64,000 nucleotides of DNA, taken from positions 426,449 to 490,448 of the forward strand of contig NZ_PEIH01000005.1 of NCBI RefSeq assembly GCF_002904345.1, read 5' to 3'. This stretch comes from Bacteroidetes bacterium endosymbiont of Geopemphigus sp. Its GTDB lineage: Bacteria > Bacteroidota > Bacteroidia > Flavobacteriales > Blattabacteriaceae. Positions within the stretch are counted from its first letter, which is position 1. Each line of letters opens with the position of its first letter. Below the pieces are notes generated by a model. The model searched no databases. It was not told the DNA's origin and worked only from the letters and a program-made list of their open reading frames with translations. Of the stretch, positions 38,341 through 47,351 are shown one piece after another. The position numbers and the translations under genes were made by a program.

Positions 38341-38417
38341 CCATGTATCTACGCCACTTCATTGGGTGGCTTACCATGGCGAAACAATCTCCATAGAGAG
38401 AGCATGGAGATAGATAC
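38341..38417 (+). ncRNA. Candidate structured RNA: three-way junction ending at an intrinsic terminator
   Basis: GTATCTA (38345-38351) pairs with TAGATAC (38411-38417). It encloses a hairpin GCCAC/GTGGC (38353-38357 with 38366-38370) and a hairpin ATCTCCAT/ATGGAGAT (38387-38394 with 38404-38411, so its last base competes with the closing helix). Together they form a three-way junction that leads straight into a terminator. CCATG/CATGG (38341-38345 with 38375-38379) is an alternative helix. There is no ORF. I do not recognise a known RNA class; tmRNA, RNase P RNA and SRP RNA signatures were looked for and not seen. The 5' end is unknown. Confidence 0.4.
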
Positions 38418-38455
38418 AAAAAAGGCTATCGAAATGAACATCGATAGCCTTTTTT
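38418..38455 (+). terminator. Bidirectional intrinsic terminator
   Basis: AAAAAAGGCTATCGA (38418-38432) and its complement (38441-38455) form a 15-base stem with an 8-base loop, with T runs in both directions. It can end both the candidate RNA on the plus strand and the katA-ankyrin transcript on the minus strand, whose last stop lies 63 bases away. Confidence 0.85.
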
Positions 38456-38518
38456 AGGTTAAAAACTCTTACCTATTATAAAATAGTTTTTCTATTAAAA
38501 TAGTTACAATATGACTGC

Positions 38519-38770
38519 TTATTCTAGAAATTTTATTGCCACATCATTTCCCTGAGTGACTGCATAGTCAAGAGCTGTTTTTCTAAAATTATCTCGGATT
38601 ATCTTACCTGATCCTTTATCGGTCAGCATATTTATTGTATCATTAGCTCCAAATGTTACGGAAAAGATTAAAGCTGTTATTCCGCTGCAGGAAATATGGT
38701 TTCCTAGGCCCGTATCGAATAAAAAGATTAACAATATTACTGTAATGGTGCTGATTGTGTTCTTTCTCAT
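38519..38770 (-). CDS. Short secreted ankyrin-repeat protein, probably shortened AnkB-like
   Basis: The 83-residue frame starts with a signal peptide (NTISTITVILLIFLFDTGLG) followed by ankyrin-type repeats: GITALIFSVTFGANDTINML and RKTALDYAVTQGNDVAIKFL. Catalase operons often carry such an ankyrin gene downstream (katB-ankB in Pseudomonas). Related proteins there have more repeats, so this copy seems to have lost repeats by internal deletion. The frame is open, but its partner katA is dead, so it may be on the way to loss. Confidence 0.6.
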   Translation of the reverse strand: MRKNTISTITVILLIFLFDTGLGNHISCSGITALIFSVTFGANDTINMLTDKGSGKIIRDNFRKTALDYAVTQGNDVAIKFLE

Positions 38771-38781
38771 CCTTATTTATT

Positions 38782-40130
38782 ATTCTTATTGTCCGGAAAA
38801 ATTGTTAATCAAATCCTGCTTTTTTTGCTCAGGCAATGACGGTAGAACTCGCTGGATTTCTTAAAATCATTCGGTTTGCTTATTTTGCGCTGCACCGTAA
38901 TGGCTTTCGTAAAAGCAGATGTGGAGTACTTATAATTTGCGCTATCTATGAAACCATTTTGTGTTGCACTAAGTGGAAAGAGCGCCATCCTGGTTATTCG
39001 TTGCATCGGTTATCTTAGGTAACTTTACCGGAAGTTGCTAAAAGTTTCCCACCTGTCCTGTAGCGTTGCGTATCAAAATACGAGAATAAGCGGCCCTGCA
39101 GCAATTTATATTCGGAAGGTTCAATTCCCGAAACCAGTGTTCCCGGAGAAAACGTAGATTGTTCAACTTCCTGAAAAAAGTTATCAGGTATTTTATTCAA
39201 GGTCATTTCCCAGAAATTGCAGTGGCACGATACCCTCAAGACATACTTTATTGGTGTCTACGGGACTAAAATCAAGCTTATAAAAATCAGTGGACTTCAG
39301 AAGTTGAATATACAGATCCCATGATGGATTGTTTCCTTTTCTAATGTTATCATATAAATCTACTGTATCATGCTGAAAATCTTTGTCCTGCATTTCGCTG
39401 ACCTCTGCCGCAGTAAAATTTTTACTCCCTGTAATGATTTCCAGGTATATTTTACGTAAACTACCTTACCTGTGTAATTGATCCACTTGAAAGTATGGAT
39501 ACTAGAGCCGTCCATCTGTCTGTAATTTGCAGGTATGCTATAATTAGAATAAACGCGAGTAAGCATATGTGCCCCTTCCGTAATATTATTGAAAAAATCG
39601 AAAACCCTGTTTTGGGGTCTTGTTTGTTATTGATGGGCGATGGATTAAAAGCATCCACCATATTAGGAAATTTTATCGCATCGCGGATGAAGAATACTGG
39701 CATGTCATTGCCAACAAGATCATAATTTTCCTGATCGGTGAAAATTTAGTGGCAAGACCTCTCGGATCCCTTGATGTCTCAGGAGAACCAACACCATGCA
39801 CTACGGTAGAAAAACGCATAAATACAGGCGTCGTTTTGACTTTTTGAAATAAGGATGCCTTGGTATATCTGCTCACATCGGCAAAAGATGCAAATTTTCT
39901 ATAAGCGCCTGTATCTCTGGCGTGAATCACTCTTTCGGAAATACGTTCCCTATCAAAGGAAGCCAGATCTTCGATCAGATGAATATCTTCCAATAAAACT
40001 TATCCATTTTGGCCAATAGTTTTTGAGTTTCGATTATCAACAACCTACCGCACTGGTGTTTCTTTTGATCTGCTTTTGTTGTGCAGATAAGGTTATTGAA
40101 GAAATAATCAAACCACCAATAATATTTTTT
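38782..40130 (-). pseudogene. katA: Monofunctional catalase, many frameshifts
   Basis: Catalase removes hydrogen peroxide. From the N-terminus the minus strand reads a signal-like NIIGGLIISSITLSAQQ. It continues [79 protein letters not shown] and VYVKYTWKSLQGVK. Near the end are ILQRV-less text [20 protein letters not shown] and [13 protein letters not shown], which holds the haem-ligand tyrosine region. Each piece is in a different frame. The catalytic His lies in the FSTVVHG segment. The signal-like start suggests a periplasmic enzyme. A 500-residue catalase can be rebuilt almost completely, so inactivation came by many small indels, not deletion. Confidence 0.92.
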
Positions 40131-40224
40131 TACAATAAAGCTGTTATTAAAATTTTCGGAAAATGTATATTCATATTTTAATAGATATAAATTGATAATA
40201 ACTATTATAATATAAACAAAGTCT

Positions 40225-40960
40225 ATCATACAACAAATGAAATGCATCGTAGCGTTGGACAAGCGCCGACATTTCTTAAAGGTGTCTGAAGTCTGTTTAC
40301 CAAATAGGTAACTTTAAGTGGAATGATTAAAAAATTGGAGAAAGAGTCAAACATTATTATATTCGACGGAAGCAAACACCCTATAAAAGGAGACCTTAGA
40401 ATTGGAATTGTACCTTCATTAGCACCATATTTGTTATACTTGTTCATAAGAGATTTTACGGACACTTACAAGAAGGTGAAGCTAATTATTAATGAGTTTA
40501 CTACAGAAAAAAGAAATTAAAAGAAAGTCATATAGATGATGCGCGATATTGGCAATACCTTTATTGGACAAGGATTTGGATGAAAACACGCTCTTTTATG
40601 AAGAATTTTTCCACTATGGCGCACTAAATAAATCTACGGTTAAGAAAAAATTCATCGTTCCGGAAGACATAAATCTAAATAAGAAAGCCACTATCTTCGA
40701 AACAAAATCGTAAACTTATGTGAGTTACGGACCAAGGATACTTCTGATTTAAAGATAAAGTATCAATTAGGAAGCATCGAAGCCTTGAAACAAATGATAG
40801 ATTTAAATCTAGGAACAACGATACTACCTGAACTCTATTTATTAACCCTAACGATAACCAAAAAGAAAAAGTAAACAAATTTGAGCCACCACACCGAATG
40901 CGGGAGATTGGATTGGTCTATTACAATCATTATGTAAATATTATTATTAAATCTTTTTAA
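40225..40960 (+). pseudogene. oxyR: OxyR-type LysR regulator, decayed
   Basis: The start reads IQQMKCIVALDKRRHFLKVS, the OxyR helix-turn-helix region. It is followed by MIKKLEKESNIIIFDGSKHP, GDLRIGIVPSLAPYLLYLF and LFYEEFFHYGALNKS in shifting frames. The C-terminal pieces are KLCELRTKDTSDLK-like text, SIEALKQMIDLNLGTTILPE and RMREIGLVYYNH. Divergence from katA is the standard arrangement. OxyR senses peroxide through two cysteines and activates catalase. At least five frame changes and stops are present. Confidence 0.88.
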
Positions 40961-41589
40961 AGATACTTTCCTATAAAATTTCCAAACCCCTTTTCTATGT
41001 AATTTACTAACTTGTAACTAAACGGACTATAGAGAGATATACATTAACTTAAAATCAATAGTTACGAAAAGGGTGGTTTTAGATGTAGTAGCCTTCATGT
41101 GTTTTTACTGCATTAAAATGGACCGAATCGTAGGTATACCAAGCTTCATAGAGCTAATAAATTGGATAAAAATAAAACCATCGAAGCTCTGGAGAACTCC
41201 TTAAAAGATCTTATAAAATCAGGGATTTAATAAAAAAACATAAATAATACAAAAGCTCATAAGCCATAAACTTTATCTAATGTTACTCAGAATTAGTGAC
41301 TAAGGTATAATAGAGATGGACTAAATATGAGGTTTTTACATTTTTCTTTAAAAGCTTATTAATAGCACAAACGGTTCTTCATCTTAGTATTGAAATCTCC
41401 CGTAAGAGAAATCCATTCTAGTCTGCTTTTATTAAAGTGTAATAATTGTGCCACACAATAGCTACTATTGCCATAAAAATTATCAGTTACAAGGTTTTTA
41501 AATTATGAGGGGCATGTGAAAATTTTATTGAGTTTTTATACTTTTATAACCTTAAAAAAATTCAAAAAAATCATAGGATAAAAAATCGT
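40961..41589 (-). other. Gene-poor stretch with one unidentified 45-codon remnant
   Basis: On the minus strand 41497-41359 one frame is open and reads NLVTDNFYGNSSYCVAQLLH, then LEWISLTGDFNTKMKNRLCY and a stop. It looks like real protein (Tyr/Asn/Trp-rich beta segment) but has no start and no family I recognise. The rest holds only short, low-complexity frames. Confidence 0.35.
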
Positions 41590-41597
41590 TAGATTTG
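41590..41597 (+). promoter_or_regulatory. Candidate -7 box (TAGATTTG) for gyrB
   Basis: TAGATTTG fits TAnnTTTG and lies 28 bases before the gyrB ATG. No TTG at the -33 spacing. Confidence 0.4.
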
Positions 41598-41625
41598 TAA
41601 TCTGGACATACAGGAACCCCATTTT

Positions 41626-43566
41626 ATGAATAAAACAACTGCCAATAATTATAATGCCGATAGTATTCAGTCTTTAGAAGGTATCGAACATGTACGCTTG
41701 AGACCTTCGATGTATATCGGCGATGTAGGTCCGCGAGGGCTGCATCATCTGGTTTACGAGGTAGTAGATAATTCTATAGACGAAGCCTTGGCGGGCTATT
41801 GTGATAAGGTATGGGTAACTATTCATGTGGACAATTCCATTAGTGTTCTTGATAATGGACGTGGTATCCCTATTGATATCCATAAAAAGGAAGGTAAATC
41901 AGCCCTTGAGGTGGTCATGACCAAAATAGGCGCCGGAGGAAAATTTGACAAAGACTCTTACAAAGTCTCCGGAGGCCTTCACGGGGTAGGGGTTTCTTGT
42001 GTGAATGCTCTTTCAAGTCATCTGAGAGCTAAAGTCTACAGAGATGGAAAAATATACTCTCAAACATACGCCACTGGAAAAGCGATGGATGAGGTGCAAG
42101 TTATAGGCCAAACAAACCAGCGCGGCACGGAAATACATTTCCGTGCCGACGATACGATATTTAAAATTACTGAATACAACTACGATACACTGGCCGCACG
42201 CTTACGTGAGCTGGCTTTCCTTAATAAAGGCCTTTCAATCTTTTTAAGTGATGAAAGAACAGCTGATAAAAAGGGTCAAACTCGAAGAGAAACCTTTTTT
42301 TCCGAAGGGGGGTTGAAAGAATTCATTCTTTTTATTGAAGGCTCTCGAGAGCCCCTGATTCAAGAGGTCATCTCTATAGAGGGTGAGAGGGAAAACATAC
42401 CTGTTGAAGTAGCTATGCGTTACAATACTTCATTCAACGAAAACCTTCACTCTTATGTCAATAATATCAATACCCAGGAAGGTGGCACACATCTAGCTGG
42501 ATTTCGCAGAGCCCTTACGCGCACACTAAAGAAATATGCTGATGAATCAGGGCTTTTGGCTAAAGAAAAAGTAGAGATTACAGGCGATGATTTTCGCGAA
42601 GGTCTTACAGCGGTGATTTCGGTAAAGGTTATGGAGCCACAATTCGAAGGGCAGACAAAGACTAAACTAGGTAATAATGAGGCAAGCGGCGTCGTAGACC
42701 GAATTGTGGGAGAAATGCTTAGCGCTTATCTAGAAGAACATCCAGCCGAGGCGAAGAAAATCGTTGAAAAAGTACTCCTGGCGGCAAGGGCGAGACAAGC
42801 GGCAAAAAAAGCCCGCGAGATGGTACAAAGAAAAAGTCCAATGGGCGGCGGCGGTCTTCCGGGAAAATTAGCGGACTGCTCCTCGAGCGATCCAGGAGCT
42901 TGCGAAATTTATATGGTCGAGGGTGATTCGGCAGGCGGCACTGCCAAGCAAGGGCGCGACCGGGAATTTCAGGCTATATTGCCTTTGCGAGGTAAAATAC
43001 TCAATGTAGAGAAAGCCATGCAGTACAAGGTATTTGAAAGTGAAGAAATCAGGAACATATTTGCAGCTTTGGGAGTTTCCATAGGAACTGAAGAAGACAG
43101 CAAGGCCTTAAACACTGAAAAACTTCGCTACCACAAGATCATTATTATGACTGATGCTGATATAGATGGCAGTCATATATCTACACTTATACTGACTTTC
43201 TTTTTTAGGTATATGAAAAATCTTATAGAAAACGGACATATCTATATCGCCACTCCGCCACTTTATCTAGTGAAGAAAGGAAGCAAATATACCTATGCTT
43301 GGCATGATAAAGAGCGCGAGCAAATCATCGAGGAATTTGGCGGAAGCAAGGGAGTGAATGTACAACGCTATAAGGGTTTGGGAGAGATGAACGCTGAGCA
43401 GTTATGGGATACAACGATGAATCCTCAAAATCGAACGCTAAGACAGATCACTATAGAAAATGCCACTGAGGCTGATCGAATTTTCTCGATGCTTATGGGA
43501 GATGATGTACCTCCTCGCAGGGAATTCATCGAAAAAAACGCGATTTATGCTCATATCGATGCCTAA
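41626..43566 (+). CDS. gyrB: DNA gyrase subunit B
   Basis: GyrB is the ATPase subunit of DNA gyrase. The 646-residue protein begins NADSIQSLEGIEHVRLRPSM and shows the GHKL ATP site (VVDNSIDEALAGY, VLDNGRGIPID, GGLHGVGVSCVNAL), the transducer domain, and the Toprim domain with EGDSAGGTAKQGRDREFQA, IIIMTDADIDGSHI and QRYKGLGEMNAEQLWDTTM. Length is normal for Bacteroidota. It stands alone between decayed regions, downstream of dead oxyR and upstream of dead ftsX. Confidence 0.97.
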   Translation: MNKTTANNYNADSIQSLEGIEHVRLRPSMYIGDVGPRGLHHLVYEVVDNSIDEALAGYCDKVWVTIHVDNSISVLDNGRGIPIDIHKKEGKSALEVVMTKIGAGGKFDKDSYKVSGGLHGVGVSCVNALSSHLRAKVYRDGKIYSQTYATGKAMDEVQVIGQTNQRGTEIHFRADDTIFKITEYNYDTLAARLRELAFLNKGLSIFLSDERTADKKGQTRRETFFSEGGLKEFILFIEGSREPLIQEVISIEGERENIPVEVAMRYNTSFNENLHSYVNNINTQEGGTHLAGFRRALTRTLKKYADESGLLAKEKVEITGDDFREGLTAVISVKVMEPQFEGQTKTKLGNNEASGVVDRIVGEMLSAYLEEHPAEAKKIVEKVLLAARARQAAKKAREMVQRKSPMGGGGLPGKLADCSSSDPGACEIYMVEGDSAGGTAKQGRDREFQAILPLRGKILNVEKAMQYKVFESEEIRNIFAALGVSIGTEEDSKALNTEKLRYHKIIIMTDADIDGSHISTLILTFFFRYMKNLIENGHIYIATPPLYLVKKGSKYTYAWHDKEREQIIEEFGGSKGVNVQRYKGLGEMNAEQLWDTTMNPQNRTLRQITIENATEADRIFSMLMGDDVPPRREFIEKNAIYAHIDA

Positions 43567-43579
43567 AACAAAACTTTCA

Positions 43580-44240
43580 GAAGGGTGAAGAGAAGAAATA
43601 AGTCGGCAAAAAACACATCAAGTTCTTCCTATGTATATGTAATGCTAAGTATTACACTGGTACTCTTTATGATAAAGGTTCTGGGAGTTTTGCTCATGAA
43701 CGCCTTCTCTTTAGGTCATTATATGAAAGAATAATTGCCTGTTGAACTCTTTCTCAAAGAAAGTATTTCAGATATGAATAAACCAAGAGCTTTGTCGATT
43801 CAATTGAGTTCTTAAGCTATGTGAAAAAACTGAGGTATATAGATAAAAATCAAGCCATAGAAACCACTAAGAAGGAATTGAATATCGCCTATGAAGATTT
43901 GAAGCGCGTATATTTCCCGCTTCGATAAAATTAACCATCACCTCAGGCTATGTTCAACCTGAAAATCTAAATGCCAATTTATTAAAACGCTGGAAAAAAA
44001 TACACTGGTAGATAGATGGAATAAAATACCCGAAAGATCTCCTGCGAAAGATTCACGATAATATCGAACGCTGGAGTTTGTGGATTATGTGTTTAACTCT
44101 TTTATTTTTTATCATTTGTATAGTGCTGATTAACAATTCCGTACGATTGAATTTTCATTCAAAGCGTTTTACTATCAAGACCGTGCAGTTAGTAGGCGCT
44201 AAAAGAGGATTCTTTTACAGCCCTTTTCTGAACTAAAGTT
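43580..44240 (+). pseudogene. ftsX: Cell division ABC permease FtsX, decayed
   Basis: Pieces in order: SSSYVYVMLSITLVLFMIKV, LGVLLMNAFSLGHYMKE, LPVELFLKESISD, KNTLVDRWNKIPE, and near the end INNSVRLNFHSKRFTIKTVQ followed by LVGAKRGFFYSPF. They match flavobacterial FtsX: cytoplasmic start, first membrane segment, extracellular loop, and the SKRFTIKTMQLVGA hallmark before the last segments. The C-terminal membrane segments are missing. The downstream order DUF3098-uppP-truB is the usual ftsX neighbourhood, which confirms the identity. FtsEX couples ATP hydrolysis to septal hydrolase activation. Confidence 0.9.
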
Positions 44241-44390
44241 CATCATGTAAAACTCCTTATCAATAAAATCCTTATATATCAGGTGTGTTGGCTGCTCTTT
44301 TGTTGAAATAGGCATTTTATATTCTCTAATAAGCACTTATTTTTCAGTTCGAAAATTTTTAAACCTTAAAATACACCAGCTTTATCACGT

Positions 44391-44690
44391 ATGAAAAAAA
44401 GAACTCTTCTTAAAAAAGTTAATAAGATGTTTATTTTTGATAGAAAAAATTATCGTTTAATGCTCATCGGCTTATTGTTGATTGGTTTAGGATTTATACT
44501 GATGAGCGGGGCTGACGCCAATACAAATCCAAAGGGTATTTACGATAAAAATTATTTCAATGAAGATATTTTTAGTTTTCGTCGCATAAGACTAGCCCCA
44601 ATTTTTATAATCACAGGTTTTATAGTTCAGATTTTTGGAATTTTATCAGCCGGCGAAGCGGATAATGAAGCGGATAATGAAAAAGTATGA
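44391..44690 (+). CDS. DUF3098 family small membrane protein
   Basis: The 99-residue protein has two membrane segments (MLIGLLLIGLGFILMSGADA and RLAPIFIITGFIVQIFGIL) and the family signature GADANTNPKGIYD, then SFRRIRLAP. Function is unknown. Its constant place between ftsX and uppP in Bacteroidota suggests an envelope role. A 6-residue duplication (EADN EADN) ends the protein. Its stop overlaps the uppP start as ATGA. Confidence 0.9.
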   Translation: MKKRTLLKKVNKMFIFDRKNYRLMLIGLLLIGLGFILMSGADANTNPKGIYDKNYFNEDIFSFRRIRLAPIFIITGFIVQIFGILSAGEADNEADNEKV

Positions 44691-45547
44691 GTTACTTAGA
44701 TTCTTTTATTTTAGCTCTTATTGAAGGGTTTACCGAATTCGTACCAGTTTCTTCAACAGGTCATATGATTATCGCTTCTTCCATCATGGGAATCGCTTCA
44801 AAAGAATTCACCAAACTTTTTAACGTTTTCATTCAGTTTGGTGCCATTTTTTCCGTACTCATAGTATATAAAAAACGATTTAAGAGTGGGAAAGGCTTTT
44901 ACAGTAAACTTCTGCTAGCTTTTTTACCGGCGGTAGTGCTCGGCGGGCTACCGTTGAGCAAGCAAATAGATGCTATGCTAGAGAGCATTCTTACTGTAGC
45001 CGTTGCCCTGGTAACTGGTGGAATTATACTTATAAGGGTAGATGAATGGTTTAAAAAAACCGGGAAATCAAAAACTCCAACTTACATAAATGCTTTCATC
45101 ATAGGCTTATTCCAGTGCTTAGCTATGATTCCGGGAGTATCTCGTAGCGGCGGCGCTACTATAGTAGGAGGAATAACGCAAAAACTTAGTAGAAAATCTG
45201 CTGCTGAATTTTCATTTTTCTTAGGCGTTCCTACGGTGTTTGGGGCTACGGGTAAAAAGCTTTTCGATTATTATTTGAAAGATTATTTTCTATCTCTTAA
45301 GAATTCCTCGAGTTCCTTTAAATTTTCAAATATGTTTACTATCCTGGAATCAAAAATCACAGCGAGAGAGCTTCAAATTCTTTTATCAGGAAATATTATC
45401 GCCTTTTTAGTAGGAATGTTAGCTATAAGTTCTTTTGTGACCTATCTGGGAAAAAATGACTTTAAGCTCTTTGGCTATTATCGTATCATTCTGGGATGTA
45501 CCCTTCTTTTCATTCATTATTTTATACACCCTTTAAATGTACTCTGA
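44687..45547 (+). CDS. uppP: Undecaprenyl-diphosphatase UppP (BacA)
   Basis: UppP dephosphorylates undecaprenyl pyrophosphate to recycle the lipid carrier. The 286-residue membrane protein carries both active-site motifs: EGFTEFVPVSSTGHM near residue 13 and PGVSRSGGATIVGG near residue 153. A C-terminal extra loop (LKNSSSSFKFSN) is usual in Bacteroidota. It overlaps DUF3098 by 4 bases and truB by 11. Confidence 0.96.
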   Translation: MSYLDSFILALIEGFTEFVPVSSTGHMIIASSIMGIASKEFTKLFNVFIQFGAIFSVLIVYKKRFKSGKGFYSKLLLAFLPAVVLGGLPLSKQIDAMLESILTVAVALVTGGIILIRVDEWFKKTGKSKTPTYINAFIIGLFQCLAMIPGVSRSGGATIVGGITQKLSRKSAAEFSFFLGVPTVFGATGKKLFDYYLKDYFLSLKNSSSSFKFSNMFTILESKITARELQILLSGNIIAFLVGMLAISSFVTYLGKNDFKLFGYYRIILGCTLLFIHYFIHPLNVL

Positions 45548-46238
45548 AAAATCATGTGTTTTTACAGAGGGACAAATTCTGCTTGTAGACAAACCTCTGG
45601 AGTGGACGTCATTTGAAGTGGTAAAAAAAATCCGATGGAAAATCTGCAAGTATTTTAACCTGAAAAAAATTAAAGTGGGACATGCCGGGACACTGGACCC
45701 AAAGGCCAGTGGACTTCTGATCATCTGTACGGGCAAGGCCACAAAAGAAATCGACAACTTACAAAAGTATTCCAAAATATATAGTGGAAGATTAAAGCTA
45801 GGAGCAACCACTCCCTGCTACGATACTGAGATGCCAGAAAATCAGAGATTCCCCATTGATCATATCTCCGATAAGGATATTTACGAAACTGCTAAAAAAT
45901 TTAAAGGAAAAATACAGCAGTGTCCACCATCTTTTTCAGCCATTCAACAGGGAGGTAAACGCCTTTATAAACTGGCACGAAAAGGGATCAAAGTAGAGGT
46001 ACAGTCCAGAGAAGTAGAGATTTTTCAACTCGATATAATCTTTATAGATATGCCCTACGTTGATTTTAGCGTGCACTGCGGAAAAGGAACTTATATCAGA
46101 TCGCTGGCTCATGATCTTGGCAAAAACCTACAAAGCGGCGCATATCTGACAGCTCTCAGGCGCGAGCAGATCAAAGGATTTTCAGTAAAAGATGCAGACC
46201 CCAATATTCTGACAGAAGCATGGCCTTCTCAAATATAA
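45537..46238 (+). CDS. truB: tRNA pseudouridine(55) synthase TruB
   Basis: TruB makes pseudouridine 55 in the T loop of tRNAs. The 233-residue protein shows LLVDKPLEWTSFEVVKKI, the catalytic Asp near residue 52 in GHAGTLDPKASGLLIICTG, KRLYKLARKGIKVEV and CGKGTYIRSLAHDLG. It lacks a PUA domain, as in other Bacteroidota. It overlaps uppP at its start, and its end overlaps the convergent rimM end by 10 bases. Confidence 0.96.
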   Translation: MYSEKSCVFTEGQILLVDKPLEWTSFEVVKKIRWKICKYFNLKKIKVGHAGTLDPKASGLLIICTGKATKEIDNLQKYSKIYSGRLKLGATTPCYDTEMPENQRFPIDHISDKDIYETAKKFKGKIQQCPPSFSAIQQGGKRLYKLARKGIKVEVQSREVEIFQLDIIFIDMPYVDFSVHCGKGTYIRSLAHDLGKNLQSGAYLTALRREQIKGFSVKDADPNILTEAWPSQI

Positions 46239-46738
46239 AGATCTAATAAGCCTTCCGGACAGTCGAGCAATAATAAACGTTTTTCTCTGTTGAGCTCTAC
46301 AATAAATTCTTTTACTATGGGTACCCACACCTGCCTGCCTTTAAATCTGATATCAAAGCGTTTTTGAGAAGATTGCTCGTCAATATCCACAAGAGTTCCG
46401 ATAGGCCCTTTGTGAGTATCTTCCACATGAAAACCTATGAGGCCGCGGTCATCAAAGCGATTCTCAAAGGCATAAGAGAGATTTGTAAGAGATGCATACA
46501 AGGAATGGTGTGTTAGATCTTCTTGCTGAGCTACACTTTCAGAAAATCTAATCAATAAGCGGTCACTGGAAAACATCCTAAAATCCTCTATAAAAAAAGG
46601 CACGTTAAGTCCGTGAATATCTACAAATAAAAACCCAATGTCAGAACATTCAACTAGCTTTATAGTATGTAACTGAACCAACCAATACCTTTTTAAACCA
46701 TGCCGGCGAAGGATTTTTCCAAAAAAAACTTCAGGCAT
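46229..46738 (-). CDS. rimM: 16S rRNA processing protein RimM
   Basis: RimM helps to mature the 30S head and binds ribosomal protein S19. The 169-residue protein has the N-terminal RimM barrel (MPEVFFGKILRRHGLKRYWL in place of the usual G-x-I-x-x-x-H-G-x-x-G) and the C-terminal PRC barrel (LIGFHVEDTHKGPIGTLVDI, VPIVKEFIVELNREKRLLLL). GLDLD-like LDCPEGLLDLY ends it, the hallmark of the family. It follows rpsP by 20 bases on the same strand, the classic rpsP-rimM pair. Confidence 0.93.
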   Translation of the reverse strand: MPEVFFGKILRRHGLKRYWLVQLHTIKLVECSDIGFLFVDIHGLNVPFFIEDFRMFSSDRLLIRFSESVAQQEDLTHHSLYASLTNLSYAFENRFDDRGLIGFHVEDTHKGPIGTLVDIDEQSSQKRFDIRFKGRQVWVPIVKEFIVELNREKRLLLLDCPEGLLDLYI

Positions 46739-46758
46739 TTTCTAATAAAATCTCTCAG

Positions 46759-47301
46759 TTATTGGGCAATCTTTTCTTCATCAGCTTGTGTAGCTATTAC
46801 TATCTCTGAACTTTCGGCTTCATTTAGCTCCTGAGCTATCACCTCCTCTTTTTCAGGTTTATTTTTCTGAGCACGCGCTTCGCGCATTTGGGCTTCTGCC
46901 TGATTTTTTTTAACTTTTTCCTCTTTGGCTCTCTGAATCAGAGCTTCTTTTTTACCTTGCATCTTAGATGCTTTTTCTTCAAGCCATAACTGAAAGCGTT
47001 TTTCTGCTTCATTCTGATCAAAAGCACCTTTACTAACCCCTTCTAAAAGATGTTTTTTATAAAGAACGCCCGTATGAGAGAGTATAGATCGGACCGTATC
47101 GGTAGGCTGAGCACCTTTTTGCAACCAAAAAACAGCATTTTCAATATCCACCTCAACAAGAGGTGGATGGCTTAAAGGATTGTAAGTGCCCAATTTTTCA
47201 ATGAATTTTCCATCTCGCGGCGCGCGCGCATCAGAAACGACAATATGATAAAAAGGTTTAGCTTTTTTTCCGTGTCTTTGAAGACGAATCCTTGCAGGCA
47301 T
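46759..47301 (-). CDS. rpsP: 30S ribosomal protein S16 with charged C-terminal extension
   Basis: The first 80 residues are standard S16: MPARIRLQRHGKKAKPFYHI, VVSDARAPRDGKFIEKLGTY and NPLSHPP. The protein then runs on to 180 residues with a charged Lys/Glu/Ala-rich tail (KVKKNQAEAQMREARAQKNK), about twice the length in E. coli. Such tails are common in Bacteroidota S16 and are probably disordered. It leads the rpsP-rimM operon, and a -7 box lies upstream. Confidence 0.96.
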   Translation of the reverse strand: MPARIRLQRHGKKAKPFYHIVVSDARAPRDGKFIEKLGTYNPLSHPPLVEVDIENAVFWLQKGAQPTDTVRSILSHTGVLYKKHLLEGVSKGAFDQNEAEKRFQLWLEEKASKMQGKKEALIQRAKEEKVKKNQAEAQMREARAQKNKPEKEEVIAQELNEAESSEIVIATQADEEKIAQ

Positions 47302-47343
47302 AGGTTATCTATTTAAGGGAACTCGTCCCAAGTTATAAGTCGA

Positions 47344-47351
47344 CAAACTTA
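47344..47351 (-). promoter_or_regulatory. Candidate -7 box (TAAGTTTG) for rpsP-rimM
   Basis: The minus strand reads TAAGTTTG, a TAnnTTTG match 42 bases before the rpsP ATG. The same octamer lies before ndk. Confidence 0.4.
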
